Source: Mesorhizobium sp. M8A.F.Ca.ET.218.01.1.1
Lineage (GTDB): Bacteria; Pseudomonadota; Alphaproteobacteria; Rhizobiales; Rhizobiaceae
Reading direction: 5' to 3'
Assembly: GCF_004791165.1 (NCBI RefSeq)
Contig: NZ_SRUZ01000002.1
Span: 719,866-783,865, forward strand
DNA length: 64,000 nucleotides
Every line of letters starts with the position of its first letter. The first letter of the stretch is position 1. Below are positions 40,438-50,121 of this stretch, piece by piece. The notes below the pieces were generated by a model. That model had not been told where the DNA came from, made no database searches, and saw only the letters and a list, made by a program, of their open reading frames with translations. Made by a program: the position numbers and the translations under genes.

Positions 40438-43400
40438 TCACATCCCCGTCAAATCGCTCATCAGCCCCGACGCGACCGACAGCCGCGACACGGTGATGTC
40501 GCCGCCTTCGGTCAACGCCTGCAGCCGTTCGCGGATGCGCGCCACCCGCTCGCCGCCCGCTTCGAGCCAGGCCGCCACCGGATCCGCGGCCTTGGCATGG
40601 CCGGTGAGCGCGGCCACCGCGATGCCGCGCCGCGCCGCGCCGATCGTGTCGGTGGCGCGGGACAGAGCGAGTTGATCATAATAGTCCGATGGCGTGATCG
40701 AGCGCGCCGCATCCTCGACGCGTGGGATGCGGAAGGCATCGCTGACGGCGAAGAACGCCTTGGCGGCCGCGACGATATCGGCACCGGAGGTGCGCGCCGT
40801 CAGCGCGATGTCGGGAATGAGCTCCGCCGCCTCGCTCATCGCCAGCTGCTCGGCGAGCTTTTCCGGAGCGCCCGCCTTGAACAGCCCGTGCCGCTTCTCC
40901 TCGATCCGCTCGCGCGAAAAAGCCGGCAGCAGCGATACCAGTTTGGGCTCCAGCGCCTTGCGTGCATCCTGTAACTCGGCGATGCGTTGGCCAAGCGATG
41001 CCGTGCCGGCATCGTTTTTCAGATACCAGCCGCTGCTCATATAGATAAGCCGGCTCACCATCTGGTAGAGATCGAGCTGCACCTGGCCGTCGATCTGGTT
41101 ATCGAGCGCGTCGATCTCGCGATAGAGCGCCGGCAGCGCAAAGCCGTCGCGCACCACGGCAAAGGTGCGCACCACGTCGGCGGCGGTGCGCCCCGTCGCT
41201 TCCTGCAGCCGGTTGACGAAGGATGGGCCGCCGCGATTGACCAGATCGTTGGCGACGACTCGGGCGATGATCTCGCGGCGCAGCCGGTGGCCATGAATCT
41301 CGGAAGCGTATTTCTTCGCCATCCGGTCCGGGAAATAGCCCATCAGGTCGCGGTCGAAATGCGCATCATCCGGCACGTCGCTGGCGACGATGTCGGAAAA
41401 CAGCACGATCTTGGCATAGGCGAGCAGCACGCCGAGTTCGGCCCGGGTCAGCGGCTCGCCGCGCGCCTCGCGCTCGGCAAGGGCCGCCGGCGACGGCAGC
41501 GTCTCGACCACGCGGTCGAGCAGGCCACGCGCCTCCAGCGCGGTCATGAAGCGGCTTTGATGCGCGATGTCGGCGAGGCCGCGCTTGCGGGCGATCGAAA
41601 GCGCCAGCGTCTGCTGGTAGTTGTTGGACAGCACCAGGCCGCCGACCTCGTCGGTCATTTCGGCCAGCAGCTTGTTGCGCGCCGGTCGCGTCAATGATCC
41701 CTTGCGCATGGCCGACGCCAGCGCGATCTTGATGTTGACCTCGACGTCGGAGCAGTTGACGCCGCCCGAATTGTCGATGGCGTCGGAATTGCAGCGGCCG
41801 CCATTCATGCCGAACTCGATGCGTGCCCGCTGCGTGACGCCGAGATTGGCGCCCTCGCCGATCACCTTGGCACGCACGTCGAGCGCCGTGATGCGGATGG
41901 CATCATTGGCGCGGTCGCCGACTTCGGCATTGGTTTCGGTTGATGCCCTGAGATAGGTGCCGATGCCGCCGAACCACAGGAGATCGACGGGCGCCTTGAG
42001 GATGGCGGTCATGATCTCGACCGGCGTGGCGGTCGTCTTGGCGAGGCCGATCGCGGCCGCCGCGGCAGCCGGCAAGGTGATCGACTTCTGGCTGCGCGAG
42101 ACGATGACGCCGCCTTCCGACAGCTTGGTCTTGTCATAGTCCTGCCAGCTCGAACGCGGCAACGCGAACATCCGCTCGCGCTCGGCCATCGAGGCAGCCA
42201 TGTCAGGATCGGGATCGATGAAGATGTCGCGATGGTCGAAGGCTGCGATCAGCCGCGTCTTCGGCGACAACAGCATGCCGTTGCCGAACACGTCGCCCGA
42301 CATGTCGCCGACACCGACGACGGTGAAGGGCGAGGTCTGGATGTCGCGGTTCATCTCGCGGAAATGCCGCTTGACCGCTTCCCAGGCGCCCTTGGCGGTG
42401 ATGCCCATCTTCTTGTGGTCGTAGCCGGCCGAACCGCCGCTGGCGAAGGCATCATCGAGCCAGAAGCCATGCTTTTCCGAGATGGCGTTGGCGGTGTCGG
42501 AGAAGGTTGCCGTGCCCTTGTCGGCGGCGACGACGAAATAGGGATCGTCCTGGTCGCGGCGCACGACACCGGCCGGCGGAATGACACCGTCCAGCCCGAT
42601 ATTGTCGGTGATCGACAAAAGGCTGGAGACGAAGTTCTTGTAGGCGGAGGTGCCGGCCTCGAAGATGGCGTCGCGTCCGGCGCTCATCGGCAGTTTCTTG
42701 GGATAGAAGCCGCCCTTGGCACCGACCGGCACGATGACGGCGTTCTTGACCTGCTGCGCCTTGACCAGGCCGAGCACTTCGGTGCGGTAGTCCTGGGCGC
42801 GGTCCGACCAGCGCAGGCCGCCGCGTGCGACCGGGCCGAAGCGCAGATGCAGGCCTTCGACCTCGGAACCGTAGACGAAGATTTCCCGCCATGGCCGCGG
42901 CGCCGGCAATCCCTCGACCGCTTGCGACTCGAGCTTGATCGCCAGCGACTGGCCTTTCTCTTTCGTATCGGCAACGAAATGATTGGTGCGCAGCGAGGCT
43001 TCGATCAGGTTCAGGTAGCGCCGTATGATCGTGTCGTCGTCGATGTTGGGGACATCTTCGAGCGCATCCTTGATCTTGGCCTTGAGGTGCTTGGCCGCCA
43101 CCACGCCTTCCGTTTCCGCCGTCGGGCCGAGGCGGGCGATGAACAGGTCATGCAGGCCGCGCGCGATTTCGGGATAGCGGTTGAGGGCGGCGGCGATGAA
43201 ATCCTGGCTCTGCGGAATGCCGACCTGCTGCAAATAGCGGCCATAGGCCCGCAGGATGGTAATCTCGCCCGACCACAGGCCGGCGGTTTGCGCAAGGCCG
43301 TTATAGCCGTCATTGTCGACGTCGCCGCGCCACACCGACAGGAACGCGTCCTCGAACAGCGCGCCGCCGTCGGCGAGGTCTATTCGCGCGCCGTAGCTGT

Positions 43401-45225
43401 TCTCCAGCTCCATGTCGTGGATGAAGACCATCCCGGAGGCTTGGTCGCCGACTGCGAAAGTCCGCTCGCTGATGACGCGGAAGCCGATGTTCTCCAGCAC
43501 CGGAACGCGCCGCGACAACGCCACCGGACTGCCATGGTGATAGATTTTCAGCGCCGCCTGCTGCGGTTTCTGCCCGGTATGGCGGTAATAGTCGATGGCG
43601 ATCGGATTGCTGGCGCTGATCTTGGCGATGCGCCCGGCATCGGCCAGCGCCACCGCCGCGCTGAACGAATCCCGGTAGCTTTCCGGCAGCCGCGCGGCGA
43701 TGGCTTTCAACGCCGGGTCGCTGCCGTCGGCTTCGGCCGCATCGGCAAGCGCATCTTCCCAGGTGCGCACGATGTCGCGGATCGCCGCCTCGATCGTAGC
43801 CTGCTCGACCTTCGGCGTCTTGCCGCCGGACCGGCCGATGATGAAGTGCACACGCGCCAGCCCGCCTTCGGGGAAGGCCGGATAATAGGCCGACAGCCGG
43901 CCCTCGAATACGGTTTTCAGATAGGCGCCGATCTTCTCGCGCACGACGCTGTCGTAGCGGTCGCGCGGCACGAAGACGAGGATCGACACGAAACGATCGA
44001 ACTGGTCGGCACGCACCAGCGCCCGCACGCGCGGCCGCTCGATCAGCCCGAGAATGGCAGCGGCATGCTTGCGCAGGATCGGCACCGGCACCTGGAACAG
44101 CTCGTCACGCGGATAGCTTTCCAGCACGTTGATCAGCGCCTTGCCGGAGTGATCGTGGCGGTCGAAACCCGACTTGGCGATAATGGTTTCGGCCTTGGAC
44201 CTGAGATACGGGATCTTCATCACCGAGCGCGTGTAGGCGGTCGAGGTGAACAGGCCGACGATGCGCAGTTCGCCCGCCAACGTGCCCTTGGCGGTGTAGG
44301 TTTTGACGCCGATATAGTCGAGATAGATGCGCCGGTGCACCAAGGACTTGGCATTGGCCTTGGTGACGATCAGCGGCTCCGGTCCGTGCAGGAACGCGCG
44401 GATTTCCGGTGTCGTCGTCACTGCCTCGGTGCCGCGCCTCAGCACCAGCACGTCCGGGTCGGTCAGGATGCCGAGGCCGGGTTTTTCGGAGCGCTCCAGA
44501 TTGCCGCTTTCCTCGCCGCCGATGTACTTGAATTCACGCATGCCGAGGAAGGTGAAATTGTCGTCGCGCAGCCACTCCAGGAAGGCTATGGCCTCGGCGA
44601 CGCTCTTCTTGTCGAGCGGCACCGCAGAATAGCGGAATTCGGAGATGGCCTGATCGAGCCGGGCGAGCATCGGCCGCCAGTCGTTGACCGCGGCGTGGAC
44701 CTGGCCAAGCATCTTGCGCAACCGCTCGGTCAAGCCATTTGCCTGTGCTGACGTCAACCGGGGAATGTGCACATGGATCACGCTCAGCCGGTCGTGGCTG
44801 CCGTCGTCCTTGGCGAAATTGCCATCGCCGAGGATTTCGTCCACACCCGTTTTGCCATGGCGAACCGTGATCACCGGATGGGTGACCAGGGTCGGTCCCC
44901 CTGATGTCTCCGTGACTTCGCCGAGGATGGAATCGAACAGGAACGGCATGTTGTCGTTGACGACCGTGATGACCGTCACCGGGCGGCCTTCGCGAACGAC
45001 GCCCGAATCGGCTTCGACGGCGACGACGCACTCACCCTTTTTGTGGCCGGCGACCGCCTTGCCGGCGAGATCGGCGGCGCGTTCGAGGTCGGCCACGTCA
45101 TAGGCGGCGATATCCTCAGCCGGCGCGCGGGCGAGCAGATAGTCGGCAAGCCTGGCCGGTCTGTCCTCCGTCTTCGCCGCCGTTGCCTTCTTCTTCGACT
45201 TAGCTGCGGACTTCACGCTGGCCAT
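40438..45225 (-). CDS. gdhB: NAD-specific glutamate dehydrogenase, large (about 180 kDa) type
   Basis: Catabolic glutamate dehydrogenase of the bacterial GDH2/L-180 class (1595 aa), turning glutamate into 2-oxoglutarate and ammonia. The N-terminal half has ACT-like regulatory segments (VITVVNDNMPFLFDSILGEV). The catalytic core starts at about residue 805 with ARGGLRWSDR and KAQQVKNAVIVPVGAKGG, and at about 1121 the NAD part has GEGANLGVTQRARIEFG. The C-terminal 400 residues are helical. ATG 45225 (MASVKSAAKSKKK) follows GGGAGGGAAGAAGCGTC. The symbol is used loosely, since naming varies among species. Confidence 0.95.
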   Translation of the reverse strand: MASVKSAAKSKKKATAAKTEDRPARLADYLLARAPAEDIAAYDVADLERAADLAGKAVAGHKKGECVVAVEADSGVVREGRPVTVITVVNDNMPFLFDSILGEVTETSGGPTLVTHPVITVRHGKTGVDEILGDGNFAKDDGSHDRLSVIHVHIPRLTSAQANGLTERLRKMLGQVHAAVNDWRPMLARLDQAISEFRYSAVPLDKKSVAEAIAFLEWLRDDNFTFLGMREFKYIGGEESGNLERSEKPGLGILTDPDVLVLRRGTEAVTTTPEIRAFLHGPEPLIVTKANAKSLVHRRIYLDYIGVKTYTAKGTLAGELRIVGLFTSTAYTRSVMKIPYLRSKAETIIAKSGFDRHDHSGKALINVLESYPRDELFQVPVPILRKHAAAILGLIERPRVRALVRADQFDRFVSILVFVPRDRYDSVVREKIGAYLKTVFEGRLSAYYPAFPEGGLARVHFIIGRSGGKTPKVEQATIEAAIRDIVRTWEDALADAAEADGSDPALKAIAARLPESYRDSFSAAVALADAGRIAKISASNPIAIDYYRHTGQKPQQAALKIYHHGSPVALSRRVPVLENIGFRVISERTFAVGDQASGMVFIHDMELENSYGARIDLADGGALFEDAFLSVWRGDVDNDGYNGLAQTAGLWSGEITILRAYGRYLQQVGIPQSQDFIAAALNRYPEIARGLHDLFIARLGPTAETEGVVAAKHLKAKIKDALEDVPNIDDDTIIRRYLNLIEASLRTNHFVADTKEKGQSLAIKLESQAVEGLPAPRPWREIFVYGSEVEGLHLRFGPVARGGLRWSDRAQDYRTEVLGLVKAQQVKNAVIVPVGAKGGFYPKKLPMSAGRDAIFEAGTSAYKNFVSSLLSITDNIGLDGVIPPAGVVRRDQDDPYFVVAADKGTATFSDTANAISEKHGFWLDDAFASGGSAGYDHKKMGITAKGAWEAVKRHFREMNRDIQTSPFTVVGVGDMSGDVFGNGMLLSPKTRLIAAFDHRDIFIDPDPDMAASMAERERMFALPRSSWQDYDKTKLSEGGVIVSRSQKSITLPAAAAAAIGLAKTTATPVEIMTAILKAPVDLLWFGGIGTYLRASTETNAEVGDRANDAIRITALDVRAKVIGEGANLGVTQRARIEFGMNGGRCNSDAIDNSGGVNCSDVEVNIKIALASAMRKGSLTRPARNKLLAEMTDEVGGLVLSNNYQQTLALSIARKRGLADIAHQSRFMTALEARGLLDRVVETLPSPAALAEREARGEPLTRAELGVLLAYAKIVLFSDIVASDVPDDAHFDRDLMGYFPDRMAKKYASEIHGHRLRREIIARVVANDLVNRGGPSFVNRLQEATGRTAADVVRTFAVVRDGFALPALYREIDALDNQIDGQVQLDLYQMVSRLIYMSSGWYLKNDAGTASLGQRIAELQDARKALEPKLVSLLPAFSRERIEEKRHGLFKAGAPEKLAEQLAMSEAAELIPDIALTARTSGADIVAAAKAFFAVSDAFRIPRVEDAARSITPSDYYDQLALSRATDTIGAARRGIAVAALTGHAKAADPVAAWLEAGGERVARIRERLQALTEGGDITVSRLSVASGLMSDLTGM

Positions 45226-45362
45226 GACGCTTCTTCCCTCCCGTCGCATGCTTTTGCGACTATGGTAGCAGATGACCGCTGTTTGGCGACAAAGGTTTGA
45301 CGGCTTGCCAAGAATTATCGGAATTCGGCGGCAGGCCATCGCGTGACGAGGAGAAATGATCC

Positions 45363-45926
45363 ATGACAGGCAAAATCACCGCGCTTGACCTGGCCCCGGC
45401 AGAGCCGAGCGAACCGACAAAAGCCTATTTCGCCAAATGCGAGGAGAAGCTCGGCCTCGTCCCCAACGTCCTCAGGGCCTATGCCTTCGACGACAAGAAG
45501 CTGCGCGCCTTCACCGACATGTACAATGATTTGATGCTGGGCGAATCCGGCCTGTCGAAACTGGAACGCGAGATGATCGCGGTCGCCGTCTCCTCCATCA
45601 ACCACTGCTACTATTGCCTGACCGCGCATGGCGCGGCGGTGCGCCAGCTCTCGGGCGACCCCTTGCTTGGCGAGACGATGGTGATGAATTTCCGCGCCGC
45701 CGACCTTTCGCCGAAGCAAACGGCGATGCTCGAATTCGCCGTCAAGCTGACCGAAGAACCGGCCAGGATCGTCGAGGCCGACCGCGCGGCGCTGCGCCAG
45801 GCAGGCTTCAGCGACCGCGACATCTGGGACATCGCCTCGACCGCGGCCTTCTTCAACATGTCGAACCGCGTCGCGGCGGCAATCGACATGCGGCCCAACG
45901 ACGAATACCACGCCATGGCGCGATAG
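45363..45926 (+). CDS. Peroxidase-related carboxymuconolactone decarboxylase (AhpD-like) protein
   Basis: A 187-aa all-helical protein of the CMD/AhpD fold. The redox motif is SSINHCYYCLTAHG (C82, C85, with H89), as in the uncharacterized peroxidase-related subfamily, so a thiol peroxidase or disulfide reductase activity is likely. It is divergent from glutamate dehydrogenase and 139 bp before the HAL-like gene on the same strand. The start ATG has GACGAGGAGAAATGATCC upstream. Confidence 0.9.
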   Translation: MTGKITALDLAPAEPSEPTKAYFAKCEEKLGLVPNVLRAYAFDDKKLRAFTDMYNDLMLGESGLSKLEREMIAVAVSSINHCYYCLTAHGAAVRQLSGDPLLGETMVMNFRAADLSPKQTAMLEFAVKLTEEPARIVEADRAALRQAGFSDRDIWDIASTAAFFNMSNRVAAAIDMRPNDEYHAMAR

Positions 45927-46065
45927 GGCCACGCGGGCTGCACCGTCAGTCCTGCTCTCATCAAGCGTTGACAGGCGAATGCAGCCAGTTAGTTTTCCGG
46001 GAAACAAAATTTCCGAGGGGTGAAACTTCGTGCCCGAGGCTAACGCTTCGAGAATAGGAGCCCTT

Positions 46066-47886
46066 ATGCTTGAGCGAATTGCCCAACCCCGGATTTTTCT
46101 CTGCGCCCTGACCATGACACTGGCGCTCGCCACCCCACCCGCTCATGCCTTCGAGGCAGCGACCACCTATCAGCCCATTTTCGAGACCGCGGCAGCCAAG
46201 ACAGTAACGTTGACCGGGCATGACCTGACTATCGATCAGGTCATCGACATCGCCCGCAACGGCGCCAAGGTCGAGCTTAGCCCGGAAGCGCTGCAGCGCT
46301 CGGCGGATGCCTATGGCCTGCTGCTCGAGGGTGCGGCCGAAGGTATCACGATCTACTGGTTCAACCGTGGCGCCGGCGATCAGCGCGAAACGGTGATCTT
46401 CTCCGGCGATCCGACGACGCCGGAAAACAGCAAGCTCCTCAAGGAGCAGCAGCTCGCCCGCTTCAAGGGCGGGGTCAACAGAGGCTACGGGCCGGAACTG
46501 CAGGAAGAAGCGCTGGTGCGCGCGATCATGGCGATCCGCGCCAACACCATGTCCTACGAAGCCGCCAGCCCGCAGCTGACGCATATGCTTGTCGACATGC
46601 TGAACAAGCGGGTGACGCCGGTGGTGCAATCGCGCGGCACGCTCGGCGAAGGCGACCTCGCGACACTCGGCAATATCGGCGCGACGATGGTCGGCGAGGG
46701 CGAGGCCTATTTCAACGGCACACGCATGCCCGCCTCCCAGGCCCTCTCCCAGGCCGGCCTGAAGCCGCTCGAACCCTTCGCCGCCGACCAGGCCGCGCTG
46801 ATCAGCACCAATGCCTATGCCCAGGCGCAAGCCGTGCTCTTGCTCGAGGACGCGCGAAAACTGCTGGAATGGACCGACCTCAGCTACGCCATGGGGCTCA
46901 ACGGCATGAACTCCAGCGTGACGCCGATATCGGTGCCGGTGCAATCCATGCGGCCTTACCCGTGGCTGACATGGGACGCGGCGAGGATCATGGACATGAT
47001 CAAGGGCAGCTATCTCTTCGACGAGGATCCGGCCCGCATCATCCAGGACCCGGAAAGCATGCGCGCCTCCAGCCAGCGCCAGGGCTCGGCCTGGCAGGCC
47101 TGGGCGGATCTGCGCCAATCCGTGCTGCTTTCGATCAATTCGTCGGATCACAATCCGGCCATCCTGCCGGGCCTGACGCCGCAGAGCTCGCCGGAGCTGA
47201 GCACGCCGCAATTCATGAAATATTACATCAAGGGCGGGCCGCTGAGTAACGGCAAGTCCGGCTATATCTTCTCCAACGCCAACTGGGATCCCTATCCCAT
47301 GGCCAATCAGGTCGAGGCTTTCACCATCTCGCTGACCAATCTTGGCGTCGCGGTGGCGCAGCGCATCGAGCGCTTCCGCAACCCCTTCTTCACCGTGGTC
47401 AAGCCGGCCGATGTGCTGAAGCCCGAAGAGCGCAAGGACATCCCGACCTTCGACGGCTATCTGCCGACCGATCTCTGGCAGGAGCTGGCCGACCTCGGCA
47501 CCCCGGTGACGCCGAATGGCCAAGCGATCGTCGCCACCGTCGAGGACCTGGAAGCGCAAACCCGCATCAAGACGCAACGCGCCCGTGAGGCGGTCGACGT
47601 GTCGTTCCACCTGCTGGCGCAGGACCTGTTGACGGCAAGCTATTGGATGGAAATCCGCAAGGCGCAGAACCCGCAGCGGAAATTCGGCGCGGCGCCAACC
47701 GCGGCACTCGAGGCGCTGCGCCAGGTAATCCCCTGGCATCAGGCGGCATCGGAACGGCAAAAGCGGCCGCTCGGCATGGTCGCCTACGATTTCATGCAGG
47801 AGAACCCGGCTTCGAAATTCTATTCCGGCGGGCCGCTGGCCCCGAAGAGTGCTTCACTTCCGACGGCCGGCGTTCTGCCCAACTGA
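46066..47886 (+). CDS. Exported HAL/PAL-type aromatic amino acid lyase homologue with altered MIO triad
   Basis: A 606-aa homologue of histidine/phenylalanine ammonia-lyases carrying a signal peptide (residues 1-28, cleavage after AHA), so it is probably periplasmic. Family landmarks: VELSPEALQRSADAY, ITIYWFNRGAGD (aligning with YGxNTGFG, catalytic Tyr kept as Y97), SSDHNPAI and ANWDPYPMANQVEAF. The MIO-forming Ala-Ser-Gly reads G194-E195-G196 in SRGTLGEGDLATLG. Without the Ser, the usual methylidene-imidazolone cofactor should not form. It may have lost lyase activity or use different chemistry. The ATG has AGGAGCCCTT upstream. Confidence 0.82.
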   Translation: MLERIAQPRIFLCALTMTLALATPPAHAFEAATTYQPIFETAAAKTVTLTGHDLTIDQVIDIARNGAKVELSPEALQRSADAYGLLLEGAAEGITIYWFNRGAGDQRETVIFSGDPTTPENSKLLKEQQLARFKGGVNRGYGPELQEEALVRAIMAIRANTMSYEAASPQLTHMLVDMLNKRVTPVVQSRGTLGEGDLATLGNIGATMVGEGEAYFNGTRMPASQALSQAGLKPLEPFAADQAALISTNAYAQAQAVLLLEDARKLLEWTDLSYAMGLNGMNSSVTPISVPVQSMRPYPWLTWDAARIMDMIKGSYLFDEDPARIIQDPESMRASSQRQGSAWQAWADLRQSVLLSINSSDHNPAILPGLTPQSSPELSTPQFMKYYIKGGPLSNGKSGYIFSNANWDPYPMANQVEAFTISLTNLGVAVAQRIERFRNPFFTVVKPADVLKPEERKDIPTFDGYLPTDLWQELADLGTPVTPNGQAIVATVEDLEAQTRIKTQRAREAVDVSFHLLAQDLLTASYWMEIRKAQNPQRKFGAAPTAALEALRQVIPWHQAASERQKRPLGMVAYDFMQENPASKFYSGGPLAPKSASLPTAGVLPN

Positions 47887-48085
47887 TGAAGCTTGCCGCA
47901 AGGCGGTATTCCAGGAGCCGGCGCGCCACCCTTCAGAATGGCAGGAGGGCGCAAGGCGATCACCTCGCGGCAGCACGAATATCAGCGATTGGGTATTTTC
48001 GTTGCCCACTCGTCATTTTGGTCCGATGATCGGCATGCGGCATGACCGCGTGCCGGTTCGATGCCGCTCATCAAGGGAGGAGAAC

Positions 48086-48412
48086 ATGGCGAAGTTTCTC
48101 TACGTCTATCACGGCTCCGGCAAGATGCCGACGAGCGACTCCGAGCGAAAGGCGATGACCGACGCCTGGACAGACTGGTTCGGAAAACTCGGCTCGGCCG
48201 TGGTCGAGCGCGGCAATCCTGTCGGCATGTCGAAGACGGTGCTGCCCGGCGGCAAGGTCGAAAACAATGGCGGCAGCAACCCGACCGGCGGCTACTCGAT
48301 CATCGAGGCCAGGGATATCGACGAAGCCGCCGAGAAGGCCAAGGGCTGCCCGATGCTGGCCATGCCAAACTGCAACGTCGAGATCGCCCCCATCATCAAC
48401 ATGATGGGCTGA
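48086..48412 (+). CDS. YCII-like small protein
   Basis: A 108-aa protein with the ferredoxin-like YCII/DGPF pattern: MAKFLYVYHG, a central helix TDAWTDWFGKLG, VVERGNPVG, GGYSIIEARDIDEAAEKAKGCPM and VEIAPI. Such proteins are common in rhizobia and mostly of unknown function. Some relatives are lactone isomerases or dehalogenases. The ATG at 48086 follows GGGAGGAGAAC, a very strong site, which rules out the long in-frame extension upstream. Confidence 0.85.
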   Translation: MAKFLYVYHGSGKMPTSDSERKAMTDAWTDWFGKLGSAVVERGNPVGMSKTVLPGGKVENNGGSNPTGGYSIIEARDIDEAAEKAKGCPMLAMPNCNVEIAPIINMMG

Positions 48413-48421
48413 CGGGTCGCC

Positions 48422-49036
48422 TCAAGAGCGCGCCGCGATGGCCGCCGCGGCACCGGCCATCGTCGTGGCGCTGACGCGGTTGGCGATCTTCATGGCGCGC
48501 TTGCTCCTGAGCAGTTTGCGCGCCTGCGAGGCGGCGAGCACCCAGGCGAGATCGATGGCGATCAGCACCACCGCCATGGTCGCCGTCAGTTCGACCCAGC
48601 CGACGAGACTGACCGAAGCGAGGTCGATGATGGTCGGCAACAGCGCCAGGTAGAACATCATGATCTTGGGATTGCCGAGCGTGACAGCCATGCCGGCGAA
48701 GAAAAGCTTCGCCGGCGAGTCTTCACGCGGCATCTCGCCCTCCTTGGCATCGACGGGCGCCGTCCACATCTTCCAGGCGAGGTAGGCGAGATAGGCGACG
48801 CCAGCCCATTTCACCGCGACGAAAGCGAGATGGAAGGTCTGCGCCACCACGGCAAGCCCGAACACCGCCAGCGAAAGCCAGATGCCTTCGCCGATCCACA
48901 TGGCAAGCAGGAACGGGAACACGTCGCGAAAGCCCTTCGAAATGACGCGCGCGACGAGCGCCGCGATCGATGGACCGGGCGAACCGGCGGCCACGAACAA
49001 GGCGGCGGCGAAGATCAGGAGCGAGGTGAGGTGCAT
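48422..49036 (-). CDS. LysE/RhtB-family amino acid exporter
   Basis: An inner-membrane exporter of 204 aa with about five or six helices. The family start LIFAAALFVAAGSPGPSIAALVAR holds the conserved PGP motif; GVAYLAYLAWKMW and FFAGMAVTLGNPKIMMFYLALLP follow the LysE plan. I use the ATG at 49036 (MHLTSLLIF); 13 codons upstream are open but polar. It converges on the YCII-like gene with a 9-bp gap. The substrate is unknown. Confidence 0.92.
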   Translation of the reverse strand: MHLTSLLIFAAALFVAAGSPGPSIAALVARVISKGFRDVFPFLLAMWIGEGIWLSLAVFGLAVVAQTFHLAFVAVKWAGVAYLAYLAWKMWTAPVDAKEGEMPREDSPAKLFFAGMAVTLGNPKIMMFYLALLPTIIDLASVSLVGWVELTATMAVVLIAIDLAWVLAASQARKLLRSKRAMKIANRVSATTMAGAAAAIAARS

Positions 49037-49436
49037 GGCGAGGGTCTCTGTCTGGCAACCTTTGAAGCCTGACACTAACGCAAGCGATCGAGCCGCGGTA
49101 GCGCCGACAAAATGACGCTTGTCCGCGCGGCGTCACGCCGCTAGAAGGGCCGCCGCGAAACAATTTCGAGCTTCACTTTGCCTCAGTAACCGCCGGTCTC
49201 GTCAACTCCCCCGACACACCTGCATGGCGCCGCATCAGCAGTGCCTGTTTCATTTTTCATGTGTTCCTCTGGGCGGCGGTTCGAGACCGGTTTGGCACTG
49301 CTGAACCGCTGTCGCGCGCTTTTCGCCCAGCGACACCCGACTTCACGATCTCCGCAGCCACCCGCCACGCCGCGCCCGCACGGGCATCTCGACATCGCCG
49401 ACCGGATGAACTTCCCGACGGGAAGGACTTACCGGC
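49037..49436. other. 400-bp divergent gap upstream of LysE and DUF1062 genes
   Basis: It must carry promoters for both genes. A perfect 11-bp inverted repeat, TCAGCAGTGCC (49235-49245) against GGCACTGCTGA (49294-49304), encloses a 48-nt segment that itself contains CGGTTCGAGACCG. This could be a folded leader of the DUF1062 mRNA or an operator pair. I see no credible ORF on either strand. Confidence 0.45.
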
Positions 49437-50063
49437 ATGTCTTCTATCCTGCGCATCCACTGGACGATCGCGCCTGAAATCGCACCGCGCCCATTGATCA
49501 ACTGCAATCGCTGCGGCGGCGTGAAAGCCTATCGCTGCAGCGGGAAATTCCGCGTCAACGCCAATGGCAAGCGCATCGACGTCTGGCTGATCTATCGTTG
49601 CGCCGACTGCGACAATTCCTGGAATTTCGGCATTTTCGAACGCTGCAACCGCCGTGACATCGAGCCGGCGCTGCTCGCGGCGCTCGAGAGCAACGATCCG
49701 GAGTTGGCACGTCGCCATGCCTTCGACATCGTCGCCCTGCGCAACCAGGTTGGGCGTGTCGAGGAATTCCCTGATGCCGCCGTGCGCAAACAGGTGATCG
49801 GCGGGATGAAGCAGAGCGCGACGGCGCTGGAACTTCGGCTGGGTTTGGAAGTGCCGATATCGCTGAGGCTCGACCGCTTGCTGGCCAGCGAATTCGGCAT
49901 CTCGCGATCGCGGCTCCAGGCGCTGGAGGAGCGACGGCTGCTGGTCGTTGATCCCGAGGGGAGCAAAGCCCTTCGCAAGCCAGCCCGCGAGGGGACGACG
50001 ATCCGCGTCAATCTTGCCAGCGAACCAGATCGGCAGGCCATCATCCTGGCCGCTGGGGGATGA
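49437..50063 (+). CDS. DUF1062 protein: zinc ribbon plus S4-like domain
   Basis: A 208-aa protein. The N-terminal part has two CxxC knuckles (C23/C26 and C55/C58) in a zinc-ribbon arrangement around LIYRCADCDNSW. Residues 142-192 (SLRLDRLLASEFGISRSRLQALEERRLLVV followed by GTTIRVNL) read like an S4 RNA-binding fold. The combination suggests an RNA- or ribosome-associated protein, but no function is established for DUF1062. Start: ATG 49437. It converges on typA through a shared terminator. Confidence 0.85.
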   Translation: MSSILRIHWTIAPEIAPRPLINCNRCGGVKAYRCSGKFRVNANGKRIDVWLIYRCADCDNSWNFGIFERCNRRDIEPALLAALESNDPELARRHAFDIVALRNQVGRVEEFPDAAVRKQVIGGMKQSATALELRLGLEVPISLRLDRLLASEFGISRSRLQALEERRLLVVDPEGSKALRKPAREGTTIRVNLASEPDRQAIILAAGG

Positions 50064-50065
50064 AA

Positions 50066-50097
50066 AAGGGGTGAGGCACCGATGTGCCTCACCCCTT
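50066..50097. terminator. Terminator between DUF1062 gene and typA
   Basis: A perfect 14-bp stem (AAGGGGTGAGGCAC / GTGCCTCACCCCTT) with a CGAT loop. On the minus strand it is followed by a run of T, making it a strong terminator for typA, 25 bp past its stop. It can also end the DUF1062 transcript. Confidence 0.9.
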
Positions 50098-50121
50098 CCG
50101 TCAGTTCCGTAAAATGGAAAA

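Noticed and set aside
42232..44751. 839-codon open frame on the + strand opposite glutamate dehydrogenase
   Set aside because: It is the antisense shadow of a GC-rich gene: composition is Arg/Asp/Gly-rich without domains, while the minus-strand frame has full GDH motifs. The same reasoning removes long antisense frames over atpD (2243-3829), atpA (4855-6465), priA (8400-9887), ftsK (11666-13471), the HAL-like gene (45961-47760) and the M3 peptidase (62273-63895).
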